Below are positions 37,112 through 46,157 of a DNA stretch of 64,000 bases, piece by piece. Position 1 is the first letter of the stretch. Every line of letters starts with the position of its first letter. Source of the DNA: Actinoplanes sp. L3-i22. Lineage in GTDB: Bacteria > Actinomycetota > Actinomycetes > Mycobacteriales > Micromonosporaceae. Both the position numbers and the translations under genes were made by a program. The notes below the pieces were generated by a model, which had not been told where the DNA came from, searched no databases, and saw only the letters and a list, made by a program, of their open reading frames with translations. The stretch lies in the NCBI RefSeq assembly GCF_019704555.1, contig NZ_AP024745.1:11769501-11833500 (forward strand), read 5' to 3'.

Positions 37112-38247
37112 ACCTCTTCGTAGTGGTGTTCCAGGAGATCGAGGAAGGTGTCCGCGTCGTACCGGGCGGCGCGCGCGGCCGACCCGGCGCCCAGCCCGGC
37201 CAGCACCTCGGGCCGCCCGAGCAGCATGTTCAGCGCCGTGGCCAGCGCGTCGGGGTCGCCCGGCGGGACCAGCAGGCCGTTGTCCGGGCCGATCAGCTCG
37301 GGCAGCCCGCCGACCCGGGAGGCGACCAGCGCGCGGCCGGCCTGCAGGGCTTCCAGCGCCACGGTCGGGAAGTTCTCCGGCCAGAGCGACGGCAGCACCA
37401 CCACCGAGCTCGCGGCGACCCGCTCGGCGACGCCCTCGGCGGGGAGCCAGCCGGTGAAGGTCACGCCCAGGTCGGCGTTCTCGGCCTCCAGCCGGGCCCG
37501 GTCGGCGCCGTCGCCGACCACGGTCAGCCGGGCCGCCGGATGCTCGGCGACGACCTGGCGGAACGCGCGGAGCAGCACGTCGACGCCCTTGACGTGTTCG
37601 AGGCGGCCGACGAACAGGACGTGCGTGCTGTCCCGGACGGGCGTCGGGGACGCCGTACGCGGAATGCCGTTGGGAAGAACGTGGGTGCGGGCGGTGCCGA
37701 CGTCGTCGGCCACGCTGTCGGCGAAGAACCGGCTCGGGGTGAGGATCCGGTCGACGTGCCGCAGCCGGGCCCGGTAGGCCGGGCGCTGGACGAACCGGAG
37801 GTACGCGTACCGGGCCCGGTCCCCGGCGGAGAGCCCGCCCCGCCCGGTGGCGCTGGCCAGGTTCCAGCGCAGCAGGTTCAGCGTCCAGTCCTCCGGGCCG
37901 TGCACGGTGAGCAGGCGGGGCCGACCGGCCGTCGCGGGCAGCACGGCCGGGCTGAACTCGCCGTGCGTGTGCAGGTGGACGCAGTCCGGCCGGAACCGGT
38001 CGACGATCTCGCGGACCTGCCGGTACGCCGTACCGTGCCAGAAGTAACCGGCGAACCGCCGGGGCGCCGAGCCGCTGATCGACGGCACCAGGTGATCGGC
38101 GAAGATCTCGTGCCCGTCGGCCAGCATGTCGGTCGCGACCACCTCGACCTGGTGCCCGCGGGCGCGCAGCCCGTCGGTGATCAGGCGGACGCTCTTCTCC
38201 GCGCCGCCGGCCTCGAAGCCGATGTTGACGACCTGCAGGATCCGCAT
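37102..38247 (-). CDS. GT4-family glycosyltransferase (EPS operon, gene C)
   Basis: A 381-aa GT-B enzyme beginning MRILQVVNIGFEAGGAEKSVRLITDGL. The C-terminal part has LFVGRLEHVKGVDVLLRAF and PSLWPENFPTVALEALQAGRALVASRVGGLPELI, the usual donor-binding motif. It starts two bases from the flippase stop and overlaps the next transferase, so all three are coupled. Acceptor and sugar are unknown. Confidence 0.92.
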   Translation of the reverse strand: MRILQVVNIGFEAGGAEKSVRLITDGLRARGHQVEVVATDMLADGHEIFADHLVPSISGSAPRRFAGYFWHGTAYRQVREIVDRFRPDCVHLHTHGEFSPAVLPATAGRPRLLTVHGPEDWTLNLLRWNLASATGRGGLSAGDRARYAYLRFVQRPAYRARLRHVDRILTPSRFFADSVADDVGTARTHVLPNGIPRTASPTPVRDSTHVLFVGRLEHVKGVDVLLRAFRQVVAEHPAARLTVVGDGADRARLEAENADLGVTFTGWLPAEGVAERVAASSVVVLPSLWPENFPTVALEALQAGRALVASRVGGLPELIGPDNGLLVPPGDPDALATALNMLLGRPEVLAGLGAGSAARAARYDADTFLDLLEHHYEEVCA

Positions 38248-38248
38248 C

Positions 38249-39544
38249 TCACTCGTCCCAGTTGACGTTGCCGAACGGCGGGCCCATCAGGGCGATCGCG
38301 GCCACCAGGCCGCTGACCAGGTTGCCGGCGCCCCAGGCGATGGCCGCCCAGTTCAGTCCCTGCGGCACCATCCAGACGGCGAGGCCGAGCACCGTGATCA
38401 GGTACGCGATGTTCGCCACCAGCAGGGACTGCAGTTGATTGGTCACCCGGAGCAGGAAGCTGGTCCAGGTGTTGAACGCGACGGCCAGCGACGCCACGGT
38501 GAACATGATCAGCGTGGTGGTGCCGGTGTCGGCGTACTCCGCGCCGAACAGCCGCAGGATCGGCTCGGCCAGCGCCGTCACGAGCAGAACGGCGGTGACG
38601 GTGACCGCCGCCATCAGCCCGGCCGAGCGTTTGGCCAGGGCCCGCAGCGAGCGGCTCTCGTGCGCGCCCTCGGCGAACGTCGACTCGCCGATCGCGTACG
38701 ACGCCGAGCTGACCAGGTTCGAGATCTGGAACGCCACGAAGTAGACCGCCGCGATCACCGGCCCCAGCTGGTGCAACACGATGATCGGCAGGGCGATCTG
38801 CGGGATCAGGTTCAGCGCGCCGGAGAGGTAGCTGCTCAGCGAGTAGTTGAGCATGGTCCGCAGCGCGGTCCAGGAGATGTGCGCGCGGACCCGGATGCGC
38901 AGGTGCCGGCGGATCACCACGATGCTGACGACCGCGGCGAGCGTGGAGGCGACGCCGCTGGCCGCGAAGATCCCGAAGGCGCCGAAGGAGACCGCCACGG
39001 CCGGCAGGGCCAGCTTGGCGACGCTCATCAGGACGCCGTTGATCAGCAGGTTCGCCTTGGTGGCCCGGGCCGCCACGAAGATCGAGTCGGTCAGCAGGTT
39101 GACCGCGGCGCCCCCGGCGAGCAGCACGAAGAGCAGCACGTGCGTGATCGAGTCGTGGATGAAGCCCAGGTCGTGGGCCAGCCAGGGGCCGATCACCACG
39201 TACCCGAAATTGATCACGACGCTGCAGACGGTGACCGCGGAGATCGAGGTGCTGGTGTCCTCGGCGGGGTTCCGGCTGGTCGGCAGGAACCGGATCACCG
39301 AGGTGCTGAAGCCGAACAGGCTGAAGTAGGAGAGCAGCGCGACGCTGGAGAGCAGCGACGACGCCTGCCCGACCTGCGCGGTGGGGTAGAGCCGGGCCAC
39401 GATCAGCCAGAAGACGAAGCCGGAGCCCGCGCCGAGCGCGGTGATCAGCATCAGGAAGACCGAGTTCTGCACCAGCGGGTCGTGGCGCAGCTCGCCGATC
39501 CGGTCGCGCAGTCCGACCCGCTCCATGACCTGGGCGTGGCTCAT
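38249..39544 (-). CDS. Wzx-like polysaccharide flippase (MOP superfamily)
   Basis: A 431-aa polytopic membrane protein with about 12-14 hydrophobic helices, starting at ATG 39544 within an ATGA overlap with the upstream transferase; a longer in-frame start is not needed. The first helices (VFLMLITALGAGSGFVFWLIVARLYPTAQVGQAS) match the opening of polysaccharide export flippases. It would move lipid-linked oligosaccharide units to the outer face for polymerisation. Confidence 0.92.
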   Translation of the reverse strand: MSHAQVMERVGLRDRIGELRHDPLVQNSVFLMLITALGAGSGFVFWLIVARLYPTAQVGQASSLLSSVALLSYFSLFGFSTSVIRFLPTSRNPAEDTSTSISAVTVCSVVINFGYVVIGPWLAHDLGFIHDSITHVLLFVLLAGGAAVNLLTDSIFVAARATKANLLINGVLMSVAKLALPAVAVSFGAFGIFAASGVASTLAAVVSIVVIRRHLRIRVRAHISWTALRTMLNYSLSSYLSGALNLIPQIALPIIVLHQLGPVIAAVYFVAFQISNLVSSASYAIGESTFAEGAHESRSLRALAKRSAGLMAAVTVTAVLLVTALAEPILRLFGAEYADTGTTTLIMFTVASLAVAFNTWTSFLLRVTNQLQSLLVANIAYLITVLGLAVWMVPQGLNWAAIAWGAGNLVSGLVAAIALMGPPFGNVNWDE

Positions 39545-40662
39545 CCCCGCCCCACCACCTCGCGGGTGGCCGGGTACCGGTCCAGCAGCACGCCGACGTG
39601 CGCCGGCCAGGAGAAGTTGCCGGTCGCGTACGAGTGCGACCACCGGCCCATCCGGTCCCGGAGCGCCGGATCGCCGGCCAGCTCGGCGAGCGTCGCCCGG
39701 AGCACGGCGGCGTCCCGGGGCAGCAGGCGGACCCGCTCCCGGTCGAGCCGGTAGGAGGCGTACCCCGGATCGTCGGTGGTGACCACGGGCAGGCCGCACG
39801 CCATTGCCTCCTGAACCGTCAGCGGAAAGCCCTCGGAGGTCGAGGGAAGAGCGAAGACATCACTTGCCCGGTACGCCTCGGCGAGCCGGACCGGGTCGAG
39901 CCGCCCGAGGTGGTGCACCCCGGGTCCGGAGGCCGGCACCCCGTCGTGCCCCTCGCCGGCGAAGACCAGGTCGTACTCCGGGCCGGCGGCCGCGGTGAGC
40001 AGGTCGTACCCCTTCTTGGGCACCAGCCGCCCGGCGAAGAGCACCAGCACCCGGTCCGCCGGGAGACCCAGCCGCTTCCGGGCCAGGTCTTTGTCACCGA
40101 GCGGCGTGAACAGGGTGGTGTCGACGCCGTTCGGCAGGTGCTCGACGCGGCCGCCGTAACTCTCGACAAAAGCCGCGACCGAGTCATTGAGGACGAAGAC
40201 CCGCTCGGCGCGGCGCAGCATCAGCCGCCCGGCGGTGCCCCACACCGCCTGCTGGACCAGCCGCACCACGGTCGCCGGGTGGTCGACGATCGCCACGTGC
40301 TGGTGCATCACCATCGGGGTGCGGGTCACCGCGGCCGCGAGCCCGGCCGCCCACGAGGTCAGGTAGGCGCCGTCGTGCACGTGGACCACGTCGGCCCAGC
40401 GCGCCCAGCGCAGCGCCGAGGTCAGCAGCCGCGGACCCGGCACCGGGAACGGGATCCCGGCCCGCTGCTGCAGGCCGTCCCAGGCCGGCACCCGGAGCAC
40501 CCGGACGCCGTCGCTGAGCCGCTCGATGCCGCCCGGCCGTCCGGTGGTCAGCACGACCACCTCGGCGCCGGCCGCGGCCAGGTGCCGGGCCTGTTCGGCG
40601 ACCACGTTCTCGATGCCGCCGAGGTGCGGCGGGAAGTAGTGGCTGACCAGCAGAACCTTCAC
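39541..40662 (-). CDS. GT4-family glycosyltransferase (EPS operon, gene B)
   Basis: A 373-aa GT-B enzyme: LLVSHYFPPHLGGIENVVAEQARHL at the N-terminus, LFAGRLVPKKGYDLL in the middle and LPSTSEGFPLTVQEAMACGLPVVTTDDPG, which has an intact E-x7-E. It overlaps the polytopic membrane gene upstream and the flippase downstream by 4 bp each. Confidence 0.93.
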   Translation of the reverse strand: MKVLLVSHYFPPHLGGIENVVAEQARHLAAAGAEVVVLTTGRPGGIERLSDGVRVLRVPAWDGLQQRAGIPFPVPGPRLLTSALRWARWADVVHVHDGAYLTSWAAGLAAAVTRTPMVMHQHVAIVDHPATVVRLVQQAVWGTAGRLMLRRAERVFVLNDSVAAFVESYGGRVEHLPNGVDTTLFTPLGDKDLARKRLGLPADRVLVLFAGRLVPKKGYDLLTAAAGPEYDLVFAGEGHDGVPASGPGVHHLGRLDPVRLAEAYRASDVFALPSTSEGFPLTVQEAMACGLPVVTTDDPGYASYRLDRERVRLLPRDAAVLRATLAELAGDPALRDRMGRWSHSYATGNFSWPAHVGVLLDRYPATREVVGRG

Positions 40663-43019
40663 CGGTACACCTCCGAGCCCTCGCTGCTGTAGACCTTGTT
40701 CTTGGTGGCGTCCAGGAGCCCGATCGGATACTGGTAGGTGACCAGGTCACCGCGGTAGAACACGGTCGACTCGTCCTTGCGGACGGTGGTGAAGCCGAGG
40801 AAGACGTAGGTGTCCGCGCCGATCAGGGTGGGATAGATGTCGTGGTCGGCCCGGCCCGGCAGCAGGCTCTCCGCCCGGCCGAAGGTGTACCGGTCGGTCT
40901 GGACCTCGGACTGCACCTGCTCGCGCTCCACCTCGGAGGCGTGGTCGTGGATCCAGGTGATCGCGGCCCGTTCCTCCGGGTGCAGGTAGTAGATGTCGTA
41001 GTACTGCCCGGCGTTGGCCAGGTGCAGCTGCGGCGGATACCCGCCGAGCAGCTTGGGCACCACGCCGACCAGGTCGAGGAAGAGCACCAGGGCCATCCCG
41101 AAGGCCAGCCCGGTGGCCCGTTTCCCGGCCCAGCGGAAGGCCCAGACGGACGCCGCCGCGATGAACGGCGCGAAGAAGAACAGGCCCTGCTGGAAGGCGC
41201 GCAGCACGCCGTAGTCGACGGAGAGCTCGGGCAGCACGGTGAGGATCGCGATCAGGCCCAGCGAGCCGAGACTCATCAACACCTGATCGGAGCTCGGCCG
41301 GAACACCGGGCGCCGGGCGAAAACGGTCACGATCACGCCGAGCAGCAACAGCACCTGCAGCAGCCGGGCCACCGACAGCCGGATCAGGGTGTTCAGCCCG
41401 ACGACGTCCAGACCGGTTCCGGCCAGCATCCGCCCGATCGCGGTGAGCGGCATGTTCGCCTGCTCAGCGGCGGTGATCGGGAACTTGTCGATGGCGCTCA
41501 ACGGCAGATAGTCGCCCTCGGAGCGGGCCTTCTCGGTCCGCGCCTCGGTCGTCGCCGCGTAATCGGTGAGCCGATCCGCCGTGGTGATCTTCTCACCGCC
41601 GAAGAGGCTGTAACCGGTGTCCGAGGACCCGGTCGCCGACTTCTTGCCGAACAGCTCCAGCACGGTCGCGGTGGCGGTGATCCGGGCCTGCTGACCGGTG
41701 TCGGTGGCCGGGCCGGTCCAGAGGACGGCGGCGACCGCGCCGACGACGATCATCCACCAGGTGATCAGCTTGGGCGCGGAGAACCGGCCGAAGCCGCCCC
41801 GGCGCCGCGCGACCAGCCGCCAGACCAGACCCAAAGACCAGGCCAAACCAAAAATGCCGAGGATTACGTACGTCGTGGAGTAGTGCGACAGCACGATGCC
41901 GACCAGGAGCACGGTGCTCGCGATCCGCCGGTCCCGCAACGGCCGCCCGGTGTCCGCGAGCAGCAACAGCAGGCAGCCGAGCAGCAGGAACGCGATCTCC
42001 TGCCGGCCCAGGAAGGCCATGTCGGTGAAGAACGTCGGGAAGGCCACGAAGTAGACCGCCGACAGCACCGCGATCGACTGCGGGGCGGTGTGCCGGACGG
42101 TCCGGTAGAGCGCCACCGGAGCGACCGCGAACAGCACCGGGATGACGACCTTGAAGACGTAGACCCCGGAGATGCCGGTGAGCTGCGCGACCGAGGTGGG
42201 GAACAGGTTGATGCTCAGGCAGGCGTTGTACGCGTCCCGGAAGGCCGCGATGTTCCAGTGCCCGGCGTCGAAGGTGAGCTGGAAGACCCCGTACTCGCGC
42301 TGGATGTCGTGCCCGGTGATGTACCAGCCGCGCAGCGAGGTGATCAGCACCAGGGACAGCGCGACGAAGAAGATCCCGGCGCCGGTGACCGCGGGCAGAT
42401 GCTTGCGGCGGCGCACGAACAGGAACGTGATCAACCCGGCGACGGCCAGCAGCGCGGCGATCGCGACCCCGCTGCCCAGCCCGTTGTTGAGCCGGATCGG
42501 CGCGGCGATCGAGAGCACCAGGGCCAGCCCGCCCAGGTAGAGGACCGGTGGCAGGCCCGGCATCATCCGCGGGCGGACCCAGCGCGCCGGGGCCGGCGAC
42601 AGCACCGCGAGCACGACGATGAACAGCACCGATGCCAACGTCAGCGGGATCCGGGTGAGCGGCCGCACCACGCCGGCCCACGGCAGCACCGTGTTGACCA
42701 GCAGCGCCACCACGATGTCGCCGAGCACCGCGCCGCCGATCGCCAGGATCAGCCGGCCCTCCCGGGTCGACAGCACCCGGTCGGCCAGCGGGTAGCCGAG
42801 CACGATCGGCGCGCCGAACAGCAGCCAGAGCCCGGCCACCGCGTGCACCACGACCGGCACCGGCAGCATCTCGAGCAGCGCCGCGACCAGCGTGATCAGC
42901 AGCAGCGGCCACTGCCGGCCGAGCCGCCGGGCCTGCCGCCCGAGGAGTTCCTGGGTCGACGACCGGTGCCGGCTCGGGTGGATGATCCGGGTCCGCTCGC
43001 CCACCAGGGTGCTGGTCAT
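40659..43019 (-). CDS. Polytopic membrane protein, candidate EPS polymerase or GT-C transferase
   Basis: A 786-aa protein with roughly 14-16 hydrophobic helices over the first ~640 residues and a soluble C-terminal part (~640-786). A large loop around residues 450-530 probably faces outside. Size and helix pattern resemble lipid-carrier GT-C transferases or Wzy-type polymerases, and the operon has no other polymerase candidate. No diagnostic DxD or ExD motif was securely placed, so the function is inferred from context. It overlaps both neighbouring transferases by ATGA. Confidence 0.88.
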   Translation of the reverse strand: MTSTLVGERTRIIHPSRHRSSTQELLGRQARRLGRQWPLLLITLVAALLEMLPVPVVVHAVAGLWLLFGAPIVLGYPLADRVLSTREGRLILAIGGAVLGDIVVALLVNTVLPWAGVVRPLTRIPLTLASVLFIVVLAVLSPAPARWVRPRMMPGLPPVLYLGGLALVLSIAAPIRLNNGLGSGVAIAALLAVAGLITFLFVRRRKHLPAVTGAGIFFVALSLVLITSLRGWYITGHDIQREYGVFQLTFDAGHWNIAAFRDAYNACLSINLFPTSVAQLTGISGVYVFKVVIPVLFAVAPVALYRTVRHTAPQSIAVLSAVYFVAFPTFFTDMAFLGRQEIAFLLLGCLLLLLADTGRPLRDRRIASTVLLVGIVLSHYSTTYVILGIFGLAWSLGLVWRLVARRRGGFGRFSAPKLITWWMIVVGAVAAVLWTGPATDTGQQARITATATVLELFGKKSATGSSDTGYSLFGGEKITTADRLTDYAATTEARTEKARSEGDYLPLSAIDKFPITAAEQANMPLTAIGRMLAGTGLDVVGLNTLIRLSVARLLQVLLLLGVIVTVFARRPVFRPSSDQVLMSLGSLGLIAILTVLPELSVDYGVLRAFQQGLFFFAPFIAAASVWAFRWAGKRATGLAFGMALVLFLDLVGVVPKLLGGYPPQLHLANAGQYYDIYYLHPEERAAITWIHDHASEVEREQVQSEVQTDRYTFGRAESLLPGRADHDIYPTLIGADTYVFLGFTTVRKDESTVFYRGDLVTYQYPIGLLDATKNKVYSSEGSEVYR

Positions 43020-44116
43020 GCCAGCGCCTTGGCGTAGGCGGCCTTCACCCGTTCGACCACCACCGACCAGGTGTACGACGCGGCCACCTCGGCACTGCGG
43101 GCCGCGAGGCGCTCGAACAGCACGGGGTCGGCGGCGACCGAGTCCAGCCCGGCGGCGAGCGCCACCGGGTCCGGCTCGGTGAGCACCGCGACGCCGCTGA
43201 GCAGCTCGATGTTGCCGGGCACCGCGGTCGCCACGATCGGCAGACCGGAGGCCATCGCCTCGAGCGCGACCAGCGGCATGCCCTCCCGGTCGGACGGGAG
43301 CACGAACGCGTCGGCCGCGGCGTACGCGTCGCGCAGCTCGGCCCCGAGCCGCGACCCGGCGAACGTGACGTCGCGCAGGCCCAGCGCCGCCGCGTGCGCG
43401 GTCAGCAGCTCGCGCTGCTCGCCGTCGCCGATCACGGTCAGCTGGATCGGCTGCGTGCAGCGGGCCAGCGCGTCGAGCAGGCGGGTGACGTTCTTCTGCG
43501 GGCTGAGCCGGCCGACGTACAGCAGGCGCAGCGGCTCACCGGCGGCGCGGGCCCGGCGCGGCGGCCGGAAGTGCTCCTCGCCGACGCCGTTCGGGATCAC
43601 GTGGATCCGCTCGCGCGGCACCCGGTACGCGGTGGCCACGAAGTCGGCCTGGCTGTCGGTGAGCACCAGGACGCCGGCGGCGGCCCGCATCACCCGGCCG
43701 AAGAAGTGCTTCTTGTAGTACGGCAGCAGCCGGCCCAGCGGCCCGGACGAGTCCACGTCCAGGTGGAAGTGCAGCAGGAACCGCTGGCCGCGGAGCCGGG
43801 CCAGGATCGCCAGCGCCTCCGGGATCAGGGCGTGCGCGCTGTGCAGGTGCAGCACCGTGTCCCGGGGCGTGCGCAGCAGACCGAGCAGCAGACCGGGCGA
43901 GATCGGGGTGTGCGCGAACTCCCACGAGCGGTGCCGGCGCACCCGCAGCCGGCCGTCGGCCGAGCGGCGCGGGGCGCCGTCCGCACCGAGCGTGGTGGTC
44001 AGCACGGTGACGTCGTGGTCCCGGCCGAGGCGGACGGCGAGGTTCTCCACCACCCGCTCCATCCCGCCCAGGTGCGGCGGGTAGTACGGCGAGATCTGCG
44101 TGATGCTGCTGCTCAT
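43016..44116 (-). CDS. GT4-family glycosyltransferase (EPS operon, gene A)
   Basis: A 366-aa GT-B enzyme with ISPYYPPHLGGMERVVENLAVRL, LYVGRLSPQKNVTRLLDAL and LPSDREGMPLVALEAMASGLPIVATAVPGN (intact E-x7-E). The resemblance to genes B and D in the opening motif suggests that these transferases arose by duplication within the locus. It starts five bases past the deacetylase stop. Confidence 0.93.
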   Translation of the reverse strand: MSSSITQISPYYPPHLGGMERVVENLAVRLGRDHDVTVLTTTLGADGAPRRSADGRLRVRRHRSWEFAHTPISPGLLLGLLRTPRDTVLHLHSAHALIPEALAILARLRGQRFLLHFHLDVDSSGPLGRLLPYYKKHFFGRVMRAAAGVLVLTDSQADFVATAYRVPRERIHVIPNGVGEEHFRPPRRARAAGEPLRLLYVGRLSPQKNVTRLLDALARCTQPIQLTVIGDGEQRELLTAHAAALGLRDVTFAGSRLGAELRDAYAAADAFVLPSDREGMPLVALEAMASGLPIVATAVPGNIELLSGVAVLTEPDPVALAAGLDSVAADPVLFERLAARSAEVAASYTWSVVVERVKAAYAKALA

Positions 44117-44120
44117 CGGC

Positions 44121-44852
44121 TCAGTTCTCGCTGGGGATCAGCGCGGCGTTGGCGACGTACTCGACGCCGGGCCGGCGGCTGATGTGGTCGAGGACGCGCT
44201 CCAGCCGCTGCCAGTCGCCGCGGGCCTCGACCTCCCAGCTGTGTCCCCACAGGTGGTAGACGCCGCCCTCGCGCAGGCACTTCTCGAACCACGCGATGGC
44301 GAAGTCGTCCCAGTTCAGGAACAGCTTGCCGGCGGTGAACGGGTTGAACTCGGCCATCTGCAGCACCTGCGGGACGTCGACCCGGTGCGCGTACGCGTTC
44401 ACCGTGGTCACCGCCTCGAACGGGTCGCCGATCCCGAGCGAGTGCCGGCGCACGGTCCGGGCCAGGCCGAAGCCGGCGTCCTTGACCTGCTGGACGTGCG
44501 TCGCGTGGTACTCGCCGCGCGGGTAGCAGAACGTCCGCACCGGGGCGCCGATGATCTGCTCGACCTCGTCCTTGCCGGCCCGGATCTCCTCCTCCGCCGC
44601 GGCGTCGGTGATCAACGGGAGCCGCTGGTGGGAGAGGGTGTGGCCGCCGATCTCGTGCCGTTCGCCGAGCTCCCGGACGCCCTGGTGGCTGAGGTGGTCA
44701 CCGGGGGCGAACTCGATGTTGCGCGGGGAGATGTAGAACGTGCCGACGACGCCGTACCGGTCCAGCAGCTCCGCCAGCTTCGGGTCCAGCCGGTGCCCGT
44801 CGTCCCAGCTCGTGGTCACCACGACGCGAGGCGGGTTCGAGGAGTTGGTCAC
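44121..44852 (-). CDS. Polysaccharide deacetylase (NodB homology domain)
   Basis: A 243-aa protein from GTG 44852, with AAGGACA overlapping the upstream stop. The NodB fold has TTSWDDG (D17, D18), the metal pair H71 and H75 in GGHTLSHQ, and FCYPRGEY. There is no signal peptide, so it would act on a cytoplasmic or carrier-linked sugar, probably removing an N- or O-acetyl group from the exopolysaccharide unit. Confidence 0.92.
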   Translation of the reverse strand: MTNSSNPPRVVVTTSWDDGHRLDPKLAELLDRYGVVGTFYISPRNIEFAPGDHLSHQGVRELGERHEIGGHTLSHQRLPLITDAAAEEEIRAGKDEVEQIIGAPVRTFCYPRGEYHATHVQQVKDAGFGLARTVRRHSLGIGDPFEAVTTVNAYAHRVDVPQVLQMAEFNPFTAGKLFLNWDDFAIAWFEKCLREGGVYHLWGHSWEVEARGDWQRLERVLDHISRRPGVEYVANAALIPSEN

Positions 44853-44862
44853 GGGGCTGTCC

Positions 44863-45336
44863 TTAGCTCTTGAGCTGGTAGTGCAAGGTCTGTGCGTGGC
44901 CCGGCAGGGTCACGTTCACGTCGTACGCGGTGGCCGCCGCGGGCACCGTGACGGTCAGCACGGTCGCCTCGGGGCTCTCCGGCGCGGCGGTCACGCTCGC
45001 CTCGGCGGCCGGTCCGGCCTTACCGTCCGCGATGGACACCTGCGCCCGGACCACGAACGTGGCGCCGGCCGCGCCGTGGTGCAGCAGCCCCACCGGGACG
45101 GCGATCCGGGCCTTCGCGCCGGTCCCGCTGAGACTCGGCGTGGCGCTGAAGTACAGCTCGGTGTACTCGGCCGGCATCCGGGTGAACGACTCGCGCAGCA
45201 CGGTCCGGACGCCCGGCGAGACCAGCGCGGCGATCAGCGCCAGCACGACCACCAGGGCCGGGGTGAACCGCGCCAGGTGCCGGGGCCGCGGCGCCGCCCG
45301 CTTCGGCGCGGGCGGCGGGGTCCCGTAGGTCGTCAC
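44863..45336 (-). CDS. Single-pass membrane protein of the EPS operon
   Basis: A 157-aa protein from GTG 45336 within a GTGA overlap with the GT2 gene. A basic Pro-rich N-tail is followed by one hydrophobic helix (FTPALVVVLALIAALVSPGV) and a ~110-residue beta-rich extracytoplasmic domain. No family was recognised. Coupling to the GT2 suggests a role in presenting or modifying the polymer at the membrane. Confidence 0.82.
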   Translation of the reverse strand: MTTYGTPPPAPKRAAPRPRHLARFTPALVVVLALIAALVSPGVRTVLRESFTRMPAEYTELYFSATPSLSGTGAKARIAVPVGLLHHGAAGATFVVRAQVSIADGKAGPAAEASVTAAPESPEATVLTVTVPAAATAYDVNVTLPGHAQTLHYQLKS

Positions 45337-46094
45337 ACGGCGCCCAGGCGCCCGGCCGACGCGTCCTCGTGCTGCGGCCGCTGGTGGTGTCCCACCACCG
45401 GGACGCCCAGGGTCTTGCGGAACCGGTGCTCGAACAGCTGGCGCAGGTTGGCCACCCCGTCCGGCAGCGCGTTCAGCTTGACCTCGCCGCCGCGCGGGCG
45501 GTACTCGATCGGCATCTCGGAGTAGCGGAAGCCCGCGGTGATCGCCGCGTTCTTGATCTCCTGGGAGAACGCCATGCCGCCGGACTTCACGTTCAGCCGC
45601 TCCCAGACGTACCGCCGGAAGATCCACATGCCGGACTGCGAGTCCCGCACGTCGTTGCGGAACAGCGTGCGGCTGATCCCGCTGAGGAAGTGGTTGGCGA
45701 CGGTGTGCGAGACCTTCATCGCCTGCCGGTTGCTGGGCAGCAGCCGGTTCGTCGTCATGAACTCCAGCTCGTGCTTGTGGAATTCGGTGAGCAGGCCGGG
45801 CAGGGCGTCGAACGGGTAGGTGCAGTCGGCGTCCCCGGTGGCGATCACGTCACCGGAGGCGGCGTTCAGACCGGCGTGGTACGCGTTCCCGTAGCCACGT
45901 TCGGGCTGGTGGACGACCCGGGCACCGAGGCGCTGGGCCAGCTCGCCGGTGCCGTCGGTGGAGTTGTTGTCCACCACCACGATCTCGGTCCGCCAGCCGG
46001 CGGCCTCGAGCTCGCGCAGCGGAATGGTCGACATCAACGGGGGTAGGTTCTCCGCCTCGTTGAAGGCAGGGATGACAATCGAAAGCGTTCTCAT
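45333..46094 (-). CDS. GT2-family glycosyltransferase (DPM/DPG-synthase-like)
   Basis: A 253-aa GT-A enzyme: LSIVIPAFNEAENLPPLM, VVVDNNSTDGT and ATGDADCTYPFDALPGLL (DxD-type D-A-D), and the acceptor region DSQSGMWIFRR. There are no C-terminal membrane helices. This pattern fits polyprenol-phosphate glycosyltransferases, so it may make a polyprenyl-phosphate sugar donor for the operon's membrane enzymes. Confidence 0.92.
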   Translation of the reverse strand: MRTLSIVIPAFNEAENLPPLMSTIPLRELEAAGWRTEIVVVDNNSTDGTGELAQRLGARVVHQPERGYGNAYHAGLNAASGDVIATGDADCTYPFDALPGLLTEFHKHELEFMTTNRLLPSNRQAMKVSHTVANHFLSGISRTLFRNDVRDSQSGMWIFRRYVWERLNVKSGGMAFSQEIKNAAITAGFRYSEMPIEYRPRGGEVKLNALPDGVANLRQLFEHRFRKTLGVPVVGHHQRPQHEDASAGRLGAV

Positions 46095-46157
46095 CGCGAG
46101 TTCCTTCGTCGGGGCGCACTGGTGGCGCGGTGGTGTTGGCGGGGTTCGGATCGCTCG